Source: Terriglobus aquaticus (lineage in GTDB: Bacteria > Acidobacteriota > Terriglobia > Terriglobales > Acidobacteriaceae). From it: DNA of 64,000 nt. Made by a program: the position numbers and the translations under genes. The notes beneath the pieces were generated by a model. It had not been told where the DNA came from, did no database searches, and saw only the letters and a program-made list of their open reading frames with translations. Shown one piece after another: positions 43,741 through 53,358 of this stretch; the first letter of the stretch is position 1, and each line of letters starts with the position of its first letter. Where the stretch lies: NCBI RefSeq assembly GCF_025685415.1, contig NZ_JAGSYB010000001.1, positions 2,728,001 to 2,792,000 of the forward strand, read 5' to 3'.

Positions 43741-45312
43741 CTATTTCCGAAGCAGTTGCGGCAGCGTCTCTTCCGCAGCGCCCATGGCGCGGGCGAGCGA
43801 GAGCTTGGCCAGGTTGTGTTCGTAGAGGGCGGTGATCTGTTCGTCGTCGGCCTGCACCACGGCCTGTTCCGCCTGGACGACTTCAACGGTGTCGGTGACG
43901 CCGGCCACGAAGCGGTCGACTGACTGCGTCAGCGATTCGTGTGCGAGCACCCGGTTGCGCTCGGCCAGCTTTACCTGCGATTCCGCCGCGTTGAGTTGAA
44001 TGAAGGCCTGCCGCACGTCCTGATCGACCTGAGCGCGGGCGTCTTCGTACTCGGCGCGGCGCTGGGTGCGGGCGGCGTCGGCCTGCTTCTCATCGCCGGC
44101 GATGCGGCCGCCGTTGTAGACCGGAATGGTCACGATGCCCTGCACCGTGTACACGCCGAGCGATGTTTGCGTGGGCGCAACGCCGGCTATGCCTGCGTCG
44201 GCTCGGATGGCGACGCTGGGCAGGCGTTCGGAGCGGGCTGCTTTCACGCCGGCCTCGGCCGCGCGCATGCTAGCGGCCGCGGCGACCAGGTCCTGCCGGT
44301 GCGTCATCGCGCGCTCGAGTGCGGTGTCCAAGTTGAAGCCGGTGAGCGGCTGGAAGCCGTAGACGTCGGTGGCGACGAACTTCTGGCCGATGGGCAGACC
44401 GATGATGCGGGCCAGTCGCAGGCTCTGCGTGTCGAGGTCCGCCTGGAGGCTGATGCTGCGCTGCTCCTCGGTTTCGAGCTGAACCTCGGCACGCGTGGCG
44501 TCCAGCTTGGCGGCCAGGCCGGCGTCGTACTGGTCGCGGGCGCGATTGAAGACGGACTTTGCGTACTCCACCTGGGCGTTGCTGGCGTCGAGCCGGGCGC
44601 GCGTGGCGGTCAGTTGCAGATACGTCCCGCCCGCGGCCAGCACGATCAGGTCACGCGCATTGCGAGCGTTGGCTACGGTGCTCTTGACCTGCTCGGTCGC
44701 GCCGTGGAACTGGTGGATGCTGACCAGGTCCAGCACCGACTGCTGCAGTAGACCGCGCAGGTCGTCGTAGTTGAAGACAACCGACGGCGGAACCAGGCTG
44801 GTCTTCAGGCCGGCGGTGCGCAGGTTTTCCTTAGAGAAGACTTCGGCCGCGCCGATGTTGATGTTGGGCAAGAGGGCGCTGCGAGCGGCCAGGCGCTGAC
44901 CCTCGGCCTGCTGCACACCGGCGTCCTGCGAAAGCCGGCCCAGGTTGTTGCGGAGACCCATTTTCAGGGCGGCATCCAGCGTGAGCGGAAGCGTGTCGGG
45001 AGCGAGGGTGCCGTCTGGCCGGCTGCCGGCGTACGGTCCCTGCACGGTCACGGTGGTGTTCAGCGTGTCCACGCTGCCGGGCGTGCCTGCGGGTGTGGTC
45101 TGCTGCAGTACCGTGACGGGGTTGGCGGGTTCGGCTCGGCCCGACAGCGGCACCGGCTGGGGGCGCGTGGGACCGGTAATCTGCTGGGTCGGAGTTTGCG
45201 CACGCGCCGCATTGCCCAGGAGGCCGGCGGCGAGCAGCGGCAGGCACACACGGACAAGCGATGGGGCTGCCGCCACTCTCCGGGCGCTGCTGTTCTGCCG
45301 GGCTTGCTTCAA
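43741..45312 (-). CDS. TolC-family outer membrane efflux protein
   Basis: 523 aa from TTG 45312, which has AGGAG seven bases upstream and gives signal MKQARQ..LVRVCLPLLAAGLLGNAARAQ; a GTG 12 codons upstream is the alternative. Two internally repeated OEP halves: LTLDAALKMGLRNNLGRL..GQRLAARSALLPNINIGA and the second near residue 320 (DLVAAAASMRAAEAGVKAARSERLPSVAI). A Pro/Thr-rich spacer precedes the first half. Forms the periplasm-spanning exit duct. First gene of the efflux operon with the HlyD and MFS genes; the order TolC-HlyD-MFS and gaps of 3 and 16 bases indicate one transcript. Confidence 0.92.
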   Translation of the reverse strand: MKQARQNSSARRVAAAPSLVRVCLPLLAAGLLGNAARAQTPTQQITGPTRPQPVPLSGRAEPANPVTVLQQTTPAGTPGSVDTLNTTVTVQGPYAGSRPDGTLAPDTLPLTLDAALKMGLRNNLGRLSQDAGVQQAEGQRLAARSALLPNINIGAAEVFSKENLRTAGLKTSLVPPSVVFNYDDLRGLLQQSVLDLVSIHQFHGATEQVKSTVANARNARDLIVLAAGGTYLQLTATRARLDASNAQVEYAKSVFNRARDQYDAGLAAKLDATRAEVQLETEEQRSISLQADLDTQSLRLARIIGLPIGQKFVATDVYGFQPLTGFNLDTALERAMTHRQDLVAAAASMRAAEAGVKAARSERLPSVAIRADAGIAGVAPTQTSLGVYTVQGIVTIPVYNGGRIAGDEKQADAARTQRRAEYEDARAQVDQDVRQAFIQLNAAESQVKLAERNRVLAHESLTQSVDRFVAGVTDTVEVVQAEQAVVQADDEQITALYEHNLAKLSLARAMGAAEETLPQLLRK

Positions 45313-45603
45313 AAACACACTCCTGCTGGGCGCCGCCGGTGGCAGCACATCTCTATGCGAACCGGGCTGGTTCGCGGTCTACACGACGAGAGCTCTGCAA
45401 GCGGAAACGCGCGCAGGTCAGGCCGGTGCGTTCTGCTCTGAAAAACTTTGAGGGTTGGATGCAGGAAACTGGTAGAAGGCTCCTTCCTGGGCGGCGGGAG
45501 CGGTGGGCGCTGGCCGAATTTGCCCTGGGTGACGCAGTCAATCTGCCCGGCAGATGCGGTTTTGTTTTATCCTCGGCGTATTCTGCCGGAACCCTCCAAA
45601 CGC

Positions 45604-46788
45604 ATGTTTTTCTTACAGAAGCGTGACTCCCCGCGATACGCCGTAACCCTGGCGGTCGTTCTGGCGGCGTGTCTGCCGGCGCTTTCGCGTGCGCAGGCGA
45701 CGGCTACGCCCTCCAGCGAGCCGGAGGTTCTGCAAACGCCGGCGGGCATCACGGAAGTGGGAGTTCTGACCGGCGCGGAGTACCGCATCGACGTTCCGGC
45801 CAACTGGAATCACGGGCTGGTGGTCTTCTACCACGGCTACTCGGAGCGGCCGTTCCGCTATCGCCTGGATGGATCGATTGGTTTGCAGGCCGAACCCATG
45901 CTGCGACGCGGCTACGCGGTCATTCAGAGCGGATACTCGCAGACTGGATGGGCGCTGCAGGTGGCGTATCCGGAGACGGAGATTCTGCGCAAGTATTTCG
46001 TGAAGAAGTACGGCCAGCCCCGCGAGACCTTTGCCGCGGGCGGCAGCATGGGTGGAGCGCTGGTGATGGTGACCATGGAGCTGAACTCCAGGAACACCTA
46101 TGCCGGCGGTCTGAACCTGTGCGGCGCAGTAGGCCCCAGCTATGTCCACCTGAACCGGCGCTTCGCCTGGCGCGCCGCCTTCGATTACTACTTTCCCGGC
46201 ATCATGCCGCCGCTGGTTCCGGTGCCCGTGAACTTCGAGGAGTCCGAAGCGCTTCGGCAAAAGGTGTTGACCGCCATGCGCGCCAACCCGGCCGGTGCCA
46301 GCGCCATGCGCAACCTGACCGGCTTGCACTCCGACGTGGAGGTGGCGCGCGCTGTGGGCTACTACACCTACGTGGTCGGCGACATGCAGCGCAAATCCGG
46401 CGGCAATCCGTTTGACAATCGCAACTACCTGTACACGGGCACCAGCAACGATTCCAAGACGGACTATGCCCTGAACGATGGCGTAAAGCGGTACTCTGCG
46501 GACTTCAAGGCGCGCGCCTACCTGCTGTCGCACTACTCGCCTTCGGGGCGGCTCACGCATCCGATGCTGGCGCTGCACACCATCTACGACCCGCTGATCC
46601 CCGCCACAACGCTCTCGCTGTACGACGCGCAGGTGGCGGAGGCGGGGTACTCGCAAAATCTGGTGCAGCAGTATGTCGACCGCGAAGGGCACTGCACGTT
46701 CTCGGGCGAAGAGGTAGGCCGCGCCTTCGACGAACTGCTGCGGTGGGTGCACACGGGGGCAGCGCCACAGCCCGGTCTGCTGAAGTAA
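45604..46788 (+). CDS. Exported alpha/beta hydrolase
   Basis: 394 aa from ATG 45604, which begins a signal peptide (RYAVTLAVVLAACLPALSRAQA); the 52 codons upstream lie in the shared promoter region with the efflux operon. Catalytic triad candidates: Ser148 in GGSMGG, Asp in TIYDPLIPATT and His in EGHCTF near the end. HGYSERPFR may form the oxyanion hole. Related to exported esterases or peptidase-like hydrolases of the S9/DUF type; the substrate cannot be told. Confidence 0.75.
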   Translation: MFFLQKRDSPRYAVTLAVVLAACLPALSRAQATATPSSEPEVLQTPAGITEVGVLTGAEYRIDVPANWNHGLVVFYHGYSERPFRYRLDGSIGLQAEPMLRRGYAVIQSGYSQTGWALQVAYPETEILRKYFVKKYGQPRETFAAGGSMGGALVMVTMELNSRNTYAGGLNLCGAVGPSYVHLNRRFAWRAAFDYYFPGIMPPLVPVPVNFEESEALRQKVLTAMRANPAGASAMRNLTGLHSDVEVARAVGYYTYVVGDMQRKSGGNPFDNRNYLYTGTSNDSKTDYALNDGVKRYSADFKARAYLLSHYSPSGRLTHPMLALHTIYDPLIPATTLSLYDAQVAEAGYSQNLVQQYVDREGHCTFSGEEVGRAFDELLRWVHTGAAPQPGLLK

Positions 46789-46859
46789 CGCCGTTCACCG
46801 CCACGGTTCGCATCTAACTCCCTGGAACGCGGGATTATCACGCCTGCGGAGGGAGATCG

Positions 46860-47504
46860 ATGCGGATTGTAAAGACGATGGTTGCTGTTGCGCTGACCGC
46901 TGTACTCGTGACCGGGTGCAACAAGAAGAAAGATGAAAGCGGCAACCTGAAGACCGCCATCAACGACTTCTACGATGCGCACCCCGAGTGCCTGTTCGCT
47001 ACGGAAAAGAAGTTCCCAGTGCAGGCGGATACCAAGAACAGCAGCGACACCGCACCTTGGGATGCGCTGGTGGACCAGGGGCTGCTGACTCGCACGACCG
47101 CGGAAAAGACAAAGCTCATAGTGCTGTCGAAGTCGGTAAACAATTACGACCTGAGCGACAAGGGCCGTGGCACGTGGAAGGCTGATCCGAACCAGCCGGG
47201 CTACGGCAACTTCTGCTACGGCAAGCGCGTGGTCGAAACCGTGGTGAGCCACACACCCGTTGCCGGAACGCAGCCCGGCGTGAGCACGGTGGTGAACTAC
47301 ACCTACACAATCGGCAACGTAGCCGACTGGGCACGTGCGGCCGTGGTGCAGACCGCGTACCCCGACGTGAAGGCGAAGCTGGCCAGCGCAAACAACGCAC
47401 AGGACACGCTGGTGCTGACGAACAACGGATGGCAGGTGCAGTCCAGCGGAACGTCAAGCCGGTCGAATCCGAAGACCGCCGCGGACGGCAGCATCGTTCA
47501 GTAG
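46860..47504 (+). CDS. Small lipoprotein of unknown function
   Basis: 214 aa, ATG with AGGGAG four bases upstream. Lipoprotein signal MVAVALTAVLVTGC (Cys20). The mature part has two Cys (PECLF and NFCYG), a mixed alpha/beta pattern with KTAINDFYDAHPECLF near the front, and a strand-rich C-terminal half (VNYTYTIGNVADWARAA). No family recognised. It follows the alpha/beta hydrolase by 71 bases, and a strong terminator follows. Confidence 0.7.
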   Translation: MRIVKTMVAVALTAVLVTGCNKKKDESGNLKTAINDFYDAHPECLFATEKKFPVQADTKNSSDTAPWDALVDQGLLTRTTAEKTKLIVLSKSVNNYDLSDKGRGTWKADPNQPGYGNFCYGKRVVETVVSHTPVAGTQPGVSTVVNYTYTIGNVADWARAAVVQTAYPDVKAKLASANNAQDTLVLTNNGWQVQSSGTSSRSNPKTAADGSIVQ

Positions 47505-47521
47505 TACTGGTGGCAAAACAA

Positions 47522-47551
47522 GAAAAGGCCGGGCAAACGCCCGGCCTTTTC
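47522..47551. terminator. Bidirectional intrinsic terminator
   Basis: GAAAAGGCCGGGC / GCCCGGCCTTTTC, 13-bp stem, AAAC loop, with A and T runs on the two sides. It serves the lipoprotein gene (plus) and the peptidase gene (minus). Confidence 0.9.
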
Positions 47552-47564
47552 TTGTGCGTTGCAA

Positions 47565-49922
47565 TTACATGCCCGGCGGCGGTGGAGGAGCGGAGATCTT
47601 GAACTCGTGCGGCGGTGTGGCTCTCATCAAGTTGGTGACGAAGTAGTCCCAGCGGCGACGCATCATGTAGAGACTCATGTCGCCGTAGCCATGGTGCGCG
47701 TGCGGGAAGATGACCAGGTCGTAGTCCTTGTTCGCCTTCTCCAGCGCATCGACGACCAGCAACGTGTTGCTGACCGGCACGTTGTCGTCCATCAGGCCGT
47801 GGGCCAGCATCAGCTTGCCCGTCAGGTTCTTGGCATACTGCGCGTTGGCCTGCGAATCGTAGTTCGTGGTGCCGTCGGCGTTCTTGTGCACGAGGCCGAC
47901 CCACTTCTCGTCCCAGTCGTCCTCGTAGTTGCGGTTCTCATGATTACCGCTTTCGGAGATGCCGACCTTGATAAAACCCGGGTAGCGGAACATCATCGCG
48001 GCCGTGGCGTTGCCGCCACCGGAGTGGCCCCACATACCGGTTCGCTCCATGTCGATCCACGGATAGCGCGTGGCCAGTTCCTTCATGCCGCTGATCTGGT
48101 CGGGGATGGCGTTGATGCCGATGTCGTTCAGGTACGTATCGTGGAACGACTTGGAGCGCTGCGGATTGCCCATGCCCTCGATCTCCACGACGGCAAAGCC
48201 AAGCTGCGCAAGCGCGTTGGAATCACCACGCGACGGCAGAAATGAGTGCGAACCGAACGATCCACCCTGAGGCCCTGGATAGATGTAGTTGATGACCGGG
48301 TACTTCTGCGAGGGATCGAGATGCGCAGGCTTGAAGAGCAGGCCATACACCTGCGTCTTGCCGTCGTGCGCGGTCACGTGAAAGGTTTCCGGCGCGATCC
48401 AACCCGCGGCCACGAGGCGTGACAGGTCACCGTGCGCCAGTTCCTCAATCACCTTGCCCTCGCGATCGCGCAGAACGGCGACCGGCGCGGAGTGCGGCGT
48501 GGAGTACACATCGACGATGTAGCGGCCGTCCTTGGAGACTGTCGCCTGGTGATCGGCGTCTTCGGGCGAGAGCAGCTTCAGGTTCTTGCCGTCCAGGTTG
48601 GTGCTGTAGATCTTGCGATAGTACGGATCTTCACCGGGCTCGCGGCCAAGGCCGAGCAGTAGCATGTCGCCGGTCTTCTGGTCGAGCTGCAGGATGTCGT
48701 ACACGTTCCAGTCGCCATGGGTCACACGGTGCTTCAGCTTGCCCGTGGTGGCGTCGTACAGATAGAGGTTGCCCCAGTTGTCGCGCTGCGAAAACCAAAG
48801 GAACTCGTTGCGATCGGAAAGGTAGCGCCAGTTCACGGACTGGTAGCCACTCTCGAAGAACGTGGCCGCGTGCTCTGAGAACACATCGCGCACCTTGCCT
48901 GTGGCCACGTCAGCGATTCGCACCGTCTCGTCCTTGTGGTCGCGCGAGGTAGAGACAAACGCCAGCGTCTTCGCGTCGGTTGCCCATTGCACATCGTCCC
49001 AACCGCCGGAGCAGCTCACGTCGTCGCAGATCGTCGAGCGGTGCTGGTCGGGCGGCATCTGCAGCCGCGTCACCTTGGGCGTGTCTACATCGATGATCAC
49101 GCGCTCGATCATCGTCACGTGCTCGTCACCTACCAGCGGATATTTCCACGCGTCCAGCTTGGGGTGCCCCACGTTGGTGCTGACGGTGTACATCTCGCCG
49201 GTCTGGCGCTGGTCCTGCTGGAAGGTGGCAATCTTCTTCGAATCCGGCGACCACAACACAACAGCGCGGTCGGAGTGGGTCCAGCCGGCGTTGTCGGTGG
49301 CGTAGCCGAAGTCCTTCACGCCGTCGGTGGTCAGTTGGGTTTCCGCGTTGGTCGCGGTGTCGCGCACCCACAGGTTCCAATCACGAATGAACGCGGCTTT
49401 CTTGCCGTCGGGCGAAAGCACGGCTGCGGGAGCGCTGCGGCGCCCCGAGCGGGTCAGGCCGGTGGAGCCGGGCAGTTCCGTGGTGCAGGTATAGGTGGTC
49501 AGGTCGCACTTGAACGAGCGCTGCTGCACGCTGAGGCGCGCGGTCTTGTCGTCATCCGAGATGTTGAAGGCGTCCGGCACATACTTGCCTGCCTCCACCT
49601 TGACCCCGGCGGCCTGCAGCGCCGTGGCCATGCGGGCAGCGTCGAATGCTTCGCGGCGCGTACCCTTCGCGGCGTCACCCAGCATTACGGTCGTGTTGCC
49701 GCCGGTGGTCTCCAGGTACCAGAAGCGGTCGTGATCCAGGAACTGCGCGCCACGCACGGCGTGATCGACCAGCGGCGTGGTGGCCCACACCAACTGGCTC
49801 GCGGCGCGGGTGTAATCGGCGTCGGTGTAGACGCGGCCGGTTTGTGCATGAACGGCTGCAACAGCGAAGGCAGCGGGCACAGCAAGGCTGCACACGAGGC
49901 GGGCGAGGCGGAACAGCGGCAT
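47565..49922 (-). CDS. S9B dipeptidyl peptidase IV-like serine peptidase
   Basis: 785 aa from ATG 49922 (AGGAT upstream), with signal peptide RLVCSLAVPAAFAVAAVHAQ. N-terminal beta-propeller (DPPIV_N, about 95-500: AVLSPDGKKAAFIRDWNLWVRD, GWTHSDRAVVLWSPDSKKIATF) and C-terminal alpha/beta hydrolase with nucleophile Ser634 in GHSGGGNA, Asp in HGLMDDNVP and His in HAHHGYG. Removes X-Pro or similar dipeptides from exported peptides. Length normal for the family. The C-terminal tail is a Pro run. Confidence 0.93.
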   Translation of the reverse strand: MPLFRLARLVCSLAVPAAFAVAAVHAQTGRVYTDADYTRAASQLVWATTPLVDHAVRGAQFLDHDRFWYLETTGGNTTVMLGDAAKGTRREAFDAARMATALQAAGVKVEAGKYVPDAFNISDDDKTARLSVQQRSFKCDLTTYTCTTELPGSTGLTRSGRRSAPAAVLSPDGKKAAFIRDWNLWVRDTATNAETQLTTDGVKDFGYATDNAGWTHSDRAVVLWSPDSKKIATFQQDQRQTGEMYTVSTNVGHPKLDAWKYPLVGDEHVTMIERVIIDVDTPKVTRLQMPPDQHRSTICDDVSCSGGWDDVQWATDAKTLAFVSTSRDHKDETVRIADVATGKVRDVFSEHAATFFESGYQSVNWRYLSDRNEFLWFSQRDNWGNLYLYDATTGKLKHRVTHGDWNVYDILQLDQKTGDMLLLGLGREPGEDPYYRKIYSTNLDGKNLKLLSPEDADHQATVSKDGRYIVDVYSTPHSAPVAVLRDREGKVIEELAHGDLSRLVAAGWIAPETFHVTAHDGKTQVYGLLFKPAHLDPSQKYPVINYIYPGPQGGSFGSHSFLPSRGDSNALAQLGFAVVEIEGMGNPQRSKSFHDTYLNDIGINAIPDQISGMKELATRYPWIDMERTGMWGHSGGGNATAAMMFRYPGFIKVGISESGNHENRNYEDDWDEKWVGLVHKNADGTTNYDSQANAQYAKNLTGKLMLAHGLMDDNVPVSNTLLVVDALEKANKDYDLVIFPHAHHGYGDMSLYMMRRRWDYFVTNLMRATPPHEFKISAPPPPPGM

Positions 49923-49981
49923 CGGTTGTGGGATCCTCTGGAGATTCGATGGTATCGCAGCCCTGAAGCAGGGAGAACGAT

Positions 49982-50713
49982 CTAGCGCCCCGCCTGCCGC
50001 AGCTTCCACAAGACCTGTCGCAGCATGCCCATCCAGACCGTGGTGTCGGCGGAGGTGAGACCGAGGCGTCGCACCAGTTCGCGGGTTTCGTTCGCGCCCA
50101 TGTTGCCGGGGAAGCGGCGATCGTACTCGGCGGCGGTCAAGGTTTCGCGCAGCAGAGATTCGAAGCGGTCCAGATCGTCCGCGGTCGCGGCTGCGGCGGG
50201 CTCCGGCAGGTTGCGCTGCGCGGGTGCGTCGCGGTGCAGCTCATACAAGCACACCGCCACCGCCTGGCCCAGGTTCATCGACACACCACCGCGCGCCATG
50301 GGAATGGTGAGCAAGCGATGGCAATGGCTTAGTTCGTCGTTGGACAGGCCGGTCTTTTCCGAGCCGAAGAGGATCGCGGTGCGGCCCGGGTTCTGCCGCA
50401 CGTGGGAGGGTGCGTCGCGCAGGACGTCTACAGGGTGGTGGAGATCGCGGTCACCGAGCGCGGTAGTGCCATAGACCAGCGTGCAGTCCGCAATCGCTTC
50501 GGCGACGCTGCTGAACGCCTGCGCCGACGCCAGAACAGGTGCGGCGTCGATCGCGCTGCGGGCCGCTTCGAGAGGCTGCAGATAGTCGCCCACCACGCGC
50601 AGATCCTTCACGCCGAAGTTGCTCATGGCGCGCGCGGCGGCACCCACGTTCAGCGGATTGCGCGCCCTTACCAAAACCACCGCGAGTGACGAGGACGGGA
50701 GATCCGGATCCAT
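49982..50713 (-). CDS. TrmJ-like SPOUT RNA methyltransferase
   Basis: 243 aa. SPOUT (TrmH/SpoU) fold with its knot motifs: VLVRARNPLNVGAAARAMSNFG, AILFGSEKTGLSNDELSHC and IPMARGGVSMNLGQAVAVCLYE. The C-terminal helical extension (RFESLLRETLTAA..GANETRELVRRLG) is as in TrmJ, which methylates the 2'-OH of position 32 in tRNA. Sequence does not separate TrmJ from related rRNA methyltransferases with certainty. Confidence 0.85.
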   Translation of the reverse strand: MDPDLPSSSLAVVLVRARNPLNVGAAARAMSNFGVKDLRVVGDYLQPLEAARSAIDAAPVLASAQAFSSVAEAIADCTLVYGTTALGDRDLHHPVDVLRDAPSHVRQNPGRTAILFGSEKTGLSNDELSHCHRLLTIPMARGGVSMNLGQAVAVCLYELHRDAPAQRNLPEPAAAATADDLDRFESLLRETLTAAEYDRRFPGNMGANETRELVRRLGLTSADTTVWMGMLRQVLWKLRQAGR

Positions 50714-50816
50714 GACGCGATGCTAACCCGGGGGCCTTTCCTGCTTCGATGCAGCGCGGGAAGCATCCAAACAAGCCGAAGCGCCGCGACGGCGTGCCGC
50801 CGCGAAAGGAAGCCGT

Positions 50817-51521
50817 ATGAAGTTGACACAACTGAGTTCCACCGTGACGCAGCTCACGATCCTTGGCTTTTCCAACGTGTACCTTCTGCGCGAGAGCGAC
50901 GGCTTCACCGTAATCGACACGTCGCTGGGTGGCCAGGCCAAGGGCATCGTGGAAGCGGCACAGCAGCAGAACACGCCAATCAAGCGCATCCTGCTGACGC
51001 ACGCGCACGGCGACCACATCGGATCGCTGGACAAGCTGCACGACCTGCTGGGGCGCGTGGATGTTGCAATCAGCGAGCGCGAGGCTCCGCTGCTGCACAA
51101 AGACCTGACGCTGCGCCCGGGCGAGCCGCCGCAGAAGCCGAAAGGATCGCTGCCGGGGGCGAAGACGCGGCCTACGCACACGCTGACCGACGGCGAGTTG
51201 TTTGGCTCGTTGCGCTGCATCAGCACGCCCGGCCACACGCCGGGCCACATGAGTTTTCTGGACGAACGCGACGGCACACTCTTCGCCGGCGACGCGCTGG
51301 TAGGCATCGGAAACCGCCTGAGCCTGGTAACCGCGCCGCCGTGGTGGTTTCCTTTGCCGAAGATGGCGACGTGGGATGTACCTACGGCGGATCGCTCCGC
51401 ACAAAGGCTGCTCGGAGTGAGCCCGCGCCTGGTGTGCACGGGCCATGGCGCGGCCATTCCGAACGGCACGGAAGCACTGCGCGAAGCCCTTCGGCGCAAG
51501 GGCTTGCACGAGTCGAGATAA
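50817..51521 (+). CDS. Metallo-beta-lactamase-fold hydrolase
   Basis: 234 aa, ATG with AAGGA six bases upstream. Metal-binding HAHGDH near residue 62, further ligands in STPGHTPGH, FAGDAL and CTGHG. Typical small MBL-fold enzyme; an insert (LHKDLTLRPGEPPQKPKG) sits between the first and second ligand groups, as in many quorum-quenching or thioester-type members. Substrate unknown. No signal peptide. Confidence 0.85.
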   Translation: MKLTQLSSTVTQLTILGFSNVYLLRESDGFTVIDTSLGGQAKGIVEAAQQQNTPIKRILLTHAHGDHIGSLDKLHDLLGRVDVAISEREAPLLHKDLTLRPGEPPQKPKGSLPGAKTRPTHTLTDGELFGSLRCISTPGHTPGHMSFLDERDGTLFAGDALVGIGNRLSLVTAPPWWFPLPKMATWDVPTADRSAQRLLGVSPRLVCTGHGAAIPNGTEALREALRRKGLHESR

Positions 51522-51588
51522 GCAGGAAACCCGGCCGGCGGTTTAGGATGTGCCTACTTCACCCTCCCCCAGAGAGCAGGAGTTTGCA

Positions 51589-53295
51589 ATGCCTAGCCTT
51601 TCCCGAATCCCTGCGCGGCTGCGTTCTACGGCAGTCGCATGTGCGTTCCTTTGCGGATCGCTCGCCAGCGTAGCGCAAGTTGTTCCCGTCCCCTCTACGC
51701 CCGTGGTGGGCTCATCCAACCCGGCCACGGCTGAGCCTCCGGTCACGCGTCCCACCACCACGCCCTGCACTGTAACGCTGTACGACAACCTGGAGTTCAA
51801 CGACTACAGCGCCAAGCCGATCAGCTTCGCACCTCCGGCGGACTGCAAAGGACCATGGGCCAAGGTAGTGCTCTCGGTCGATTTCACCGTCACCAAGGGC
51901 CGGCAGTACGACCGCACCGCATCGCTATACCTGGGCAACGCCAACATCTTCTACGGCACCACCGCCGAACCGCGCAGCACGCTCAGTCCGTCGTGGCACG
52001 TGGAACGCGATGTGACCGACCTGTCGGCGATCTTCCAGACCACGCAGACCGGCCAGGCGATCGTCTACAACATCTTCAACTCCACCTATAACGGCGACAT
52101 CTTCGGCACGGCGAAGCTGCAGTTCTACCCTGCCGATGCGCTGAACCCCGCGCCGACCGTGCCGGGAGCCGTGATTCCGGTGAGCGGCGTGAACAGCCCG
52201 TACGAACTAGACACCACCGCCAGCCAGTTGACCACCTCCGTCACTGCGCCGCGCAACACAGTGAAGGCGTACCTGGACGTAATCGCACAAAGCCAGTCGG
52301 CGGACGAGTTCTGGTACCTCTGCGTTCCGAACGACCTGGCCAACGAGCTTGAGAGCTGCCCCAGCACCGCCTTCCGCGAAACCGAGATCACCATCGACGG
52401 CAAGCCTGCCGGCGTGGCCCCGGTGTATCCGTGGATTTACACCGGCGGCATCGACCCGTACCTGTGGGAGCCGATCGTGGGCGTGCAGACGCTGAACTTC
52501 AAGCCTTATCGCGTGGACCTGACCCCGTTTGCCGGCGTTCTGAGCGACGGCCAGCAGCACACCGTAGGCGTAAGCGTGTACAACGCCAGCAGCTACTTCC
52601 TGGCCACGGCGAATCTGCTGCTGTACACCGATCCGAACCGGCGCACCACGGGCGGCGGCTTGCTGGAAGACACGCTGGACGAGGCACCGACCCCGCAGAT
52701 TACGAACAACCTCGCAACCGACGCTTCTGGCCTGGTGAAGGGTTCGGTCACTGTCGACTCCAAGCGCAACTTCCGGATCAAGGGATACGTGGAAACGTCC
52801 GCGGGCCGCGTTGTGACCACCGTGCAGCAGACGGTCCACTTCAACAGCACGCAGAATTTCGCTGTGAGCAACAACGATCAGCAGAATGCGATGCAGACCA
52901 GCACGGTGGACAGCAAGACGGTTCGGCAGGTGGGTGGCACGCGCGAGGAAACAACCAAGCGCATCTCCTTCCCACTCATCCTCGACTACTCCTACATCGT
53001 GAACCCGGATGGCACCTCTTCCCAGACCGTCATTTCCAACCAGAAGGACGTGGAGACAGAAACGCGTGCTGTGAACGGCTTGGAGGTGTACTCCAGCGGC
53101 AGCGCAGAACAGGTGCACTCGACCGATACATTGAGCATCTCTGCGGCTAACGCGATCACCGCGGCAAACGGTTCCAGCAAGGCGAGCTACCAGAGCTCGA
53201 ACTCGTTGGGCGAGTGCTACAGCCGCGTGATCACCGCAGCCAATCGCGTACTGACCTCGGTCAAAGACGGCGACGGCTGCTCAACTGAGAAGTAG
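51589..53295 (+). CDS. PNGase A-like peptide:N-glycosidase, exported
   Basis: 568 aa from ATG 51589 (AGGAG upstream). Signal peptide to about residue 29. Motifs of the plant/fungal PNGase A family (Pfam PNGaseA): an N-terminal sandwich (TVTLYDNLEFNDYSAKPISF, AKVVLSVDFTV..GRQYDRTASLYLGN), EFWYLCVPND near 240, FRETEITIDGKPAGVAPVYP near 265, WIYTGGIDPYLWEPI near 282-297 and DLTPFAGVLSDGQQHTVGVSV. The enzyme would cut the N-glycan from asparagine in glycoproteins outside the cell. An acid-active PNGase (PNGase H+) has been described from Terriglobus roseus; whether this is its ortholog needs an alignment. A UUCG terminator follows. Confidence 0.82.
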   Translation: MPSLSRIPARLRSTAVACAFLCGSLASVAQVVPVPSTPVVGSSNPATAEPPVTRPTTTPCTVTLYDNLEFNDYSAKPISFAPPADCKGPWAKVVLSVDFTVTKGRQYDRTASLYLGNANIFYGTTAEPRSTLSPSWHVERDVTDLSAIFQTTQTGQAIVYNIFNSTYNGDIFGTAKLQFYPADALNPAPTVPGAVIPVSGVNSPYELDTTASQLTTSVTAPRNTVKAYLDVIAQSQSADEFWYLCVPNDLANELESCPSTAFRETEITIDGKPAGVAPVYPWIYTGGIDPYLWEPIVGVQTLNFKPYRVDLTPFAGVLSDGQQHTVGVSVYNASSYFLATANLLLYTDPNRRTTGGGLLEDTLDEAPTPQITNNLATDASGLVKGSVTVDSKRNFRIKGYVETSAGRVVTTVQQTVHFNSTQNFAVSNNDQQNAMQTSTVDSKTVRQVGGTREETTKRISFPLILDYSYIVNPDGTSSQTVISNQKDVETETRAVNGLEVYSSGSAEQVHSTDTLSISAANAITAANGSSKASYQSSNSLGECYSRVITAANRVLTSVKDGDGCSTEK

Positions 53296-53319
53296 TGTCT
53301 TCTACGCTTCATCTACAAA

Positions 53320-53343
53320 GAGGGGAGCCTTCGGGCTTCCCTC
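53320..53343 (+). terminator. Terminator with TTCG tetraloop
   Basis: GAGGGGAGCC / GGCTTCCCTC (10 bp, one G-T pair) around TTCG, followed by a T-rich stretch, 24 bases past the PNGase-like stop. Confidence 0.85.
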
Positions 53344-53358
53344 CTTTCTTCGCTCAGG

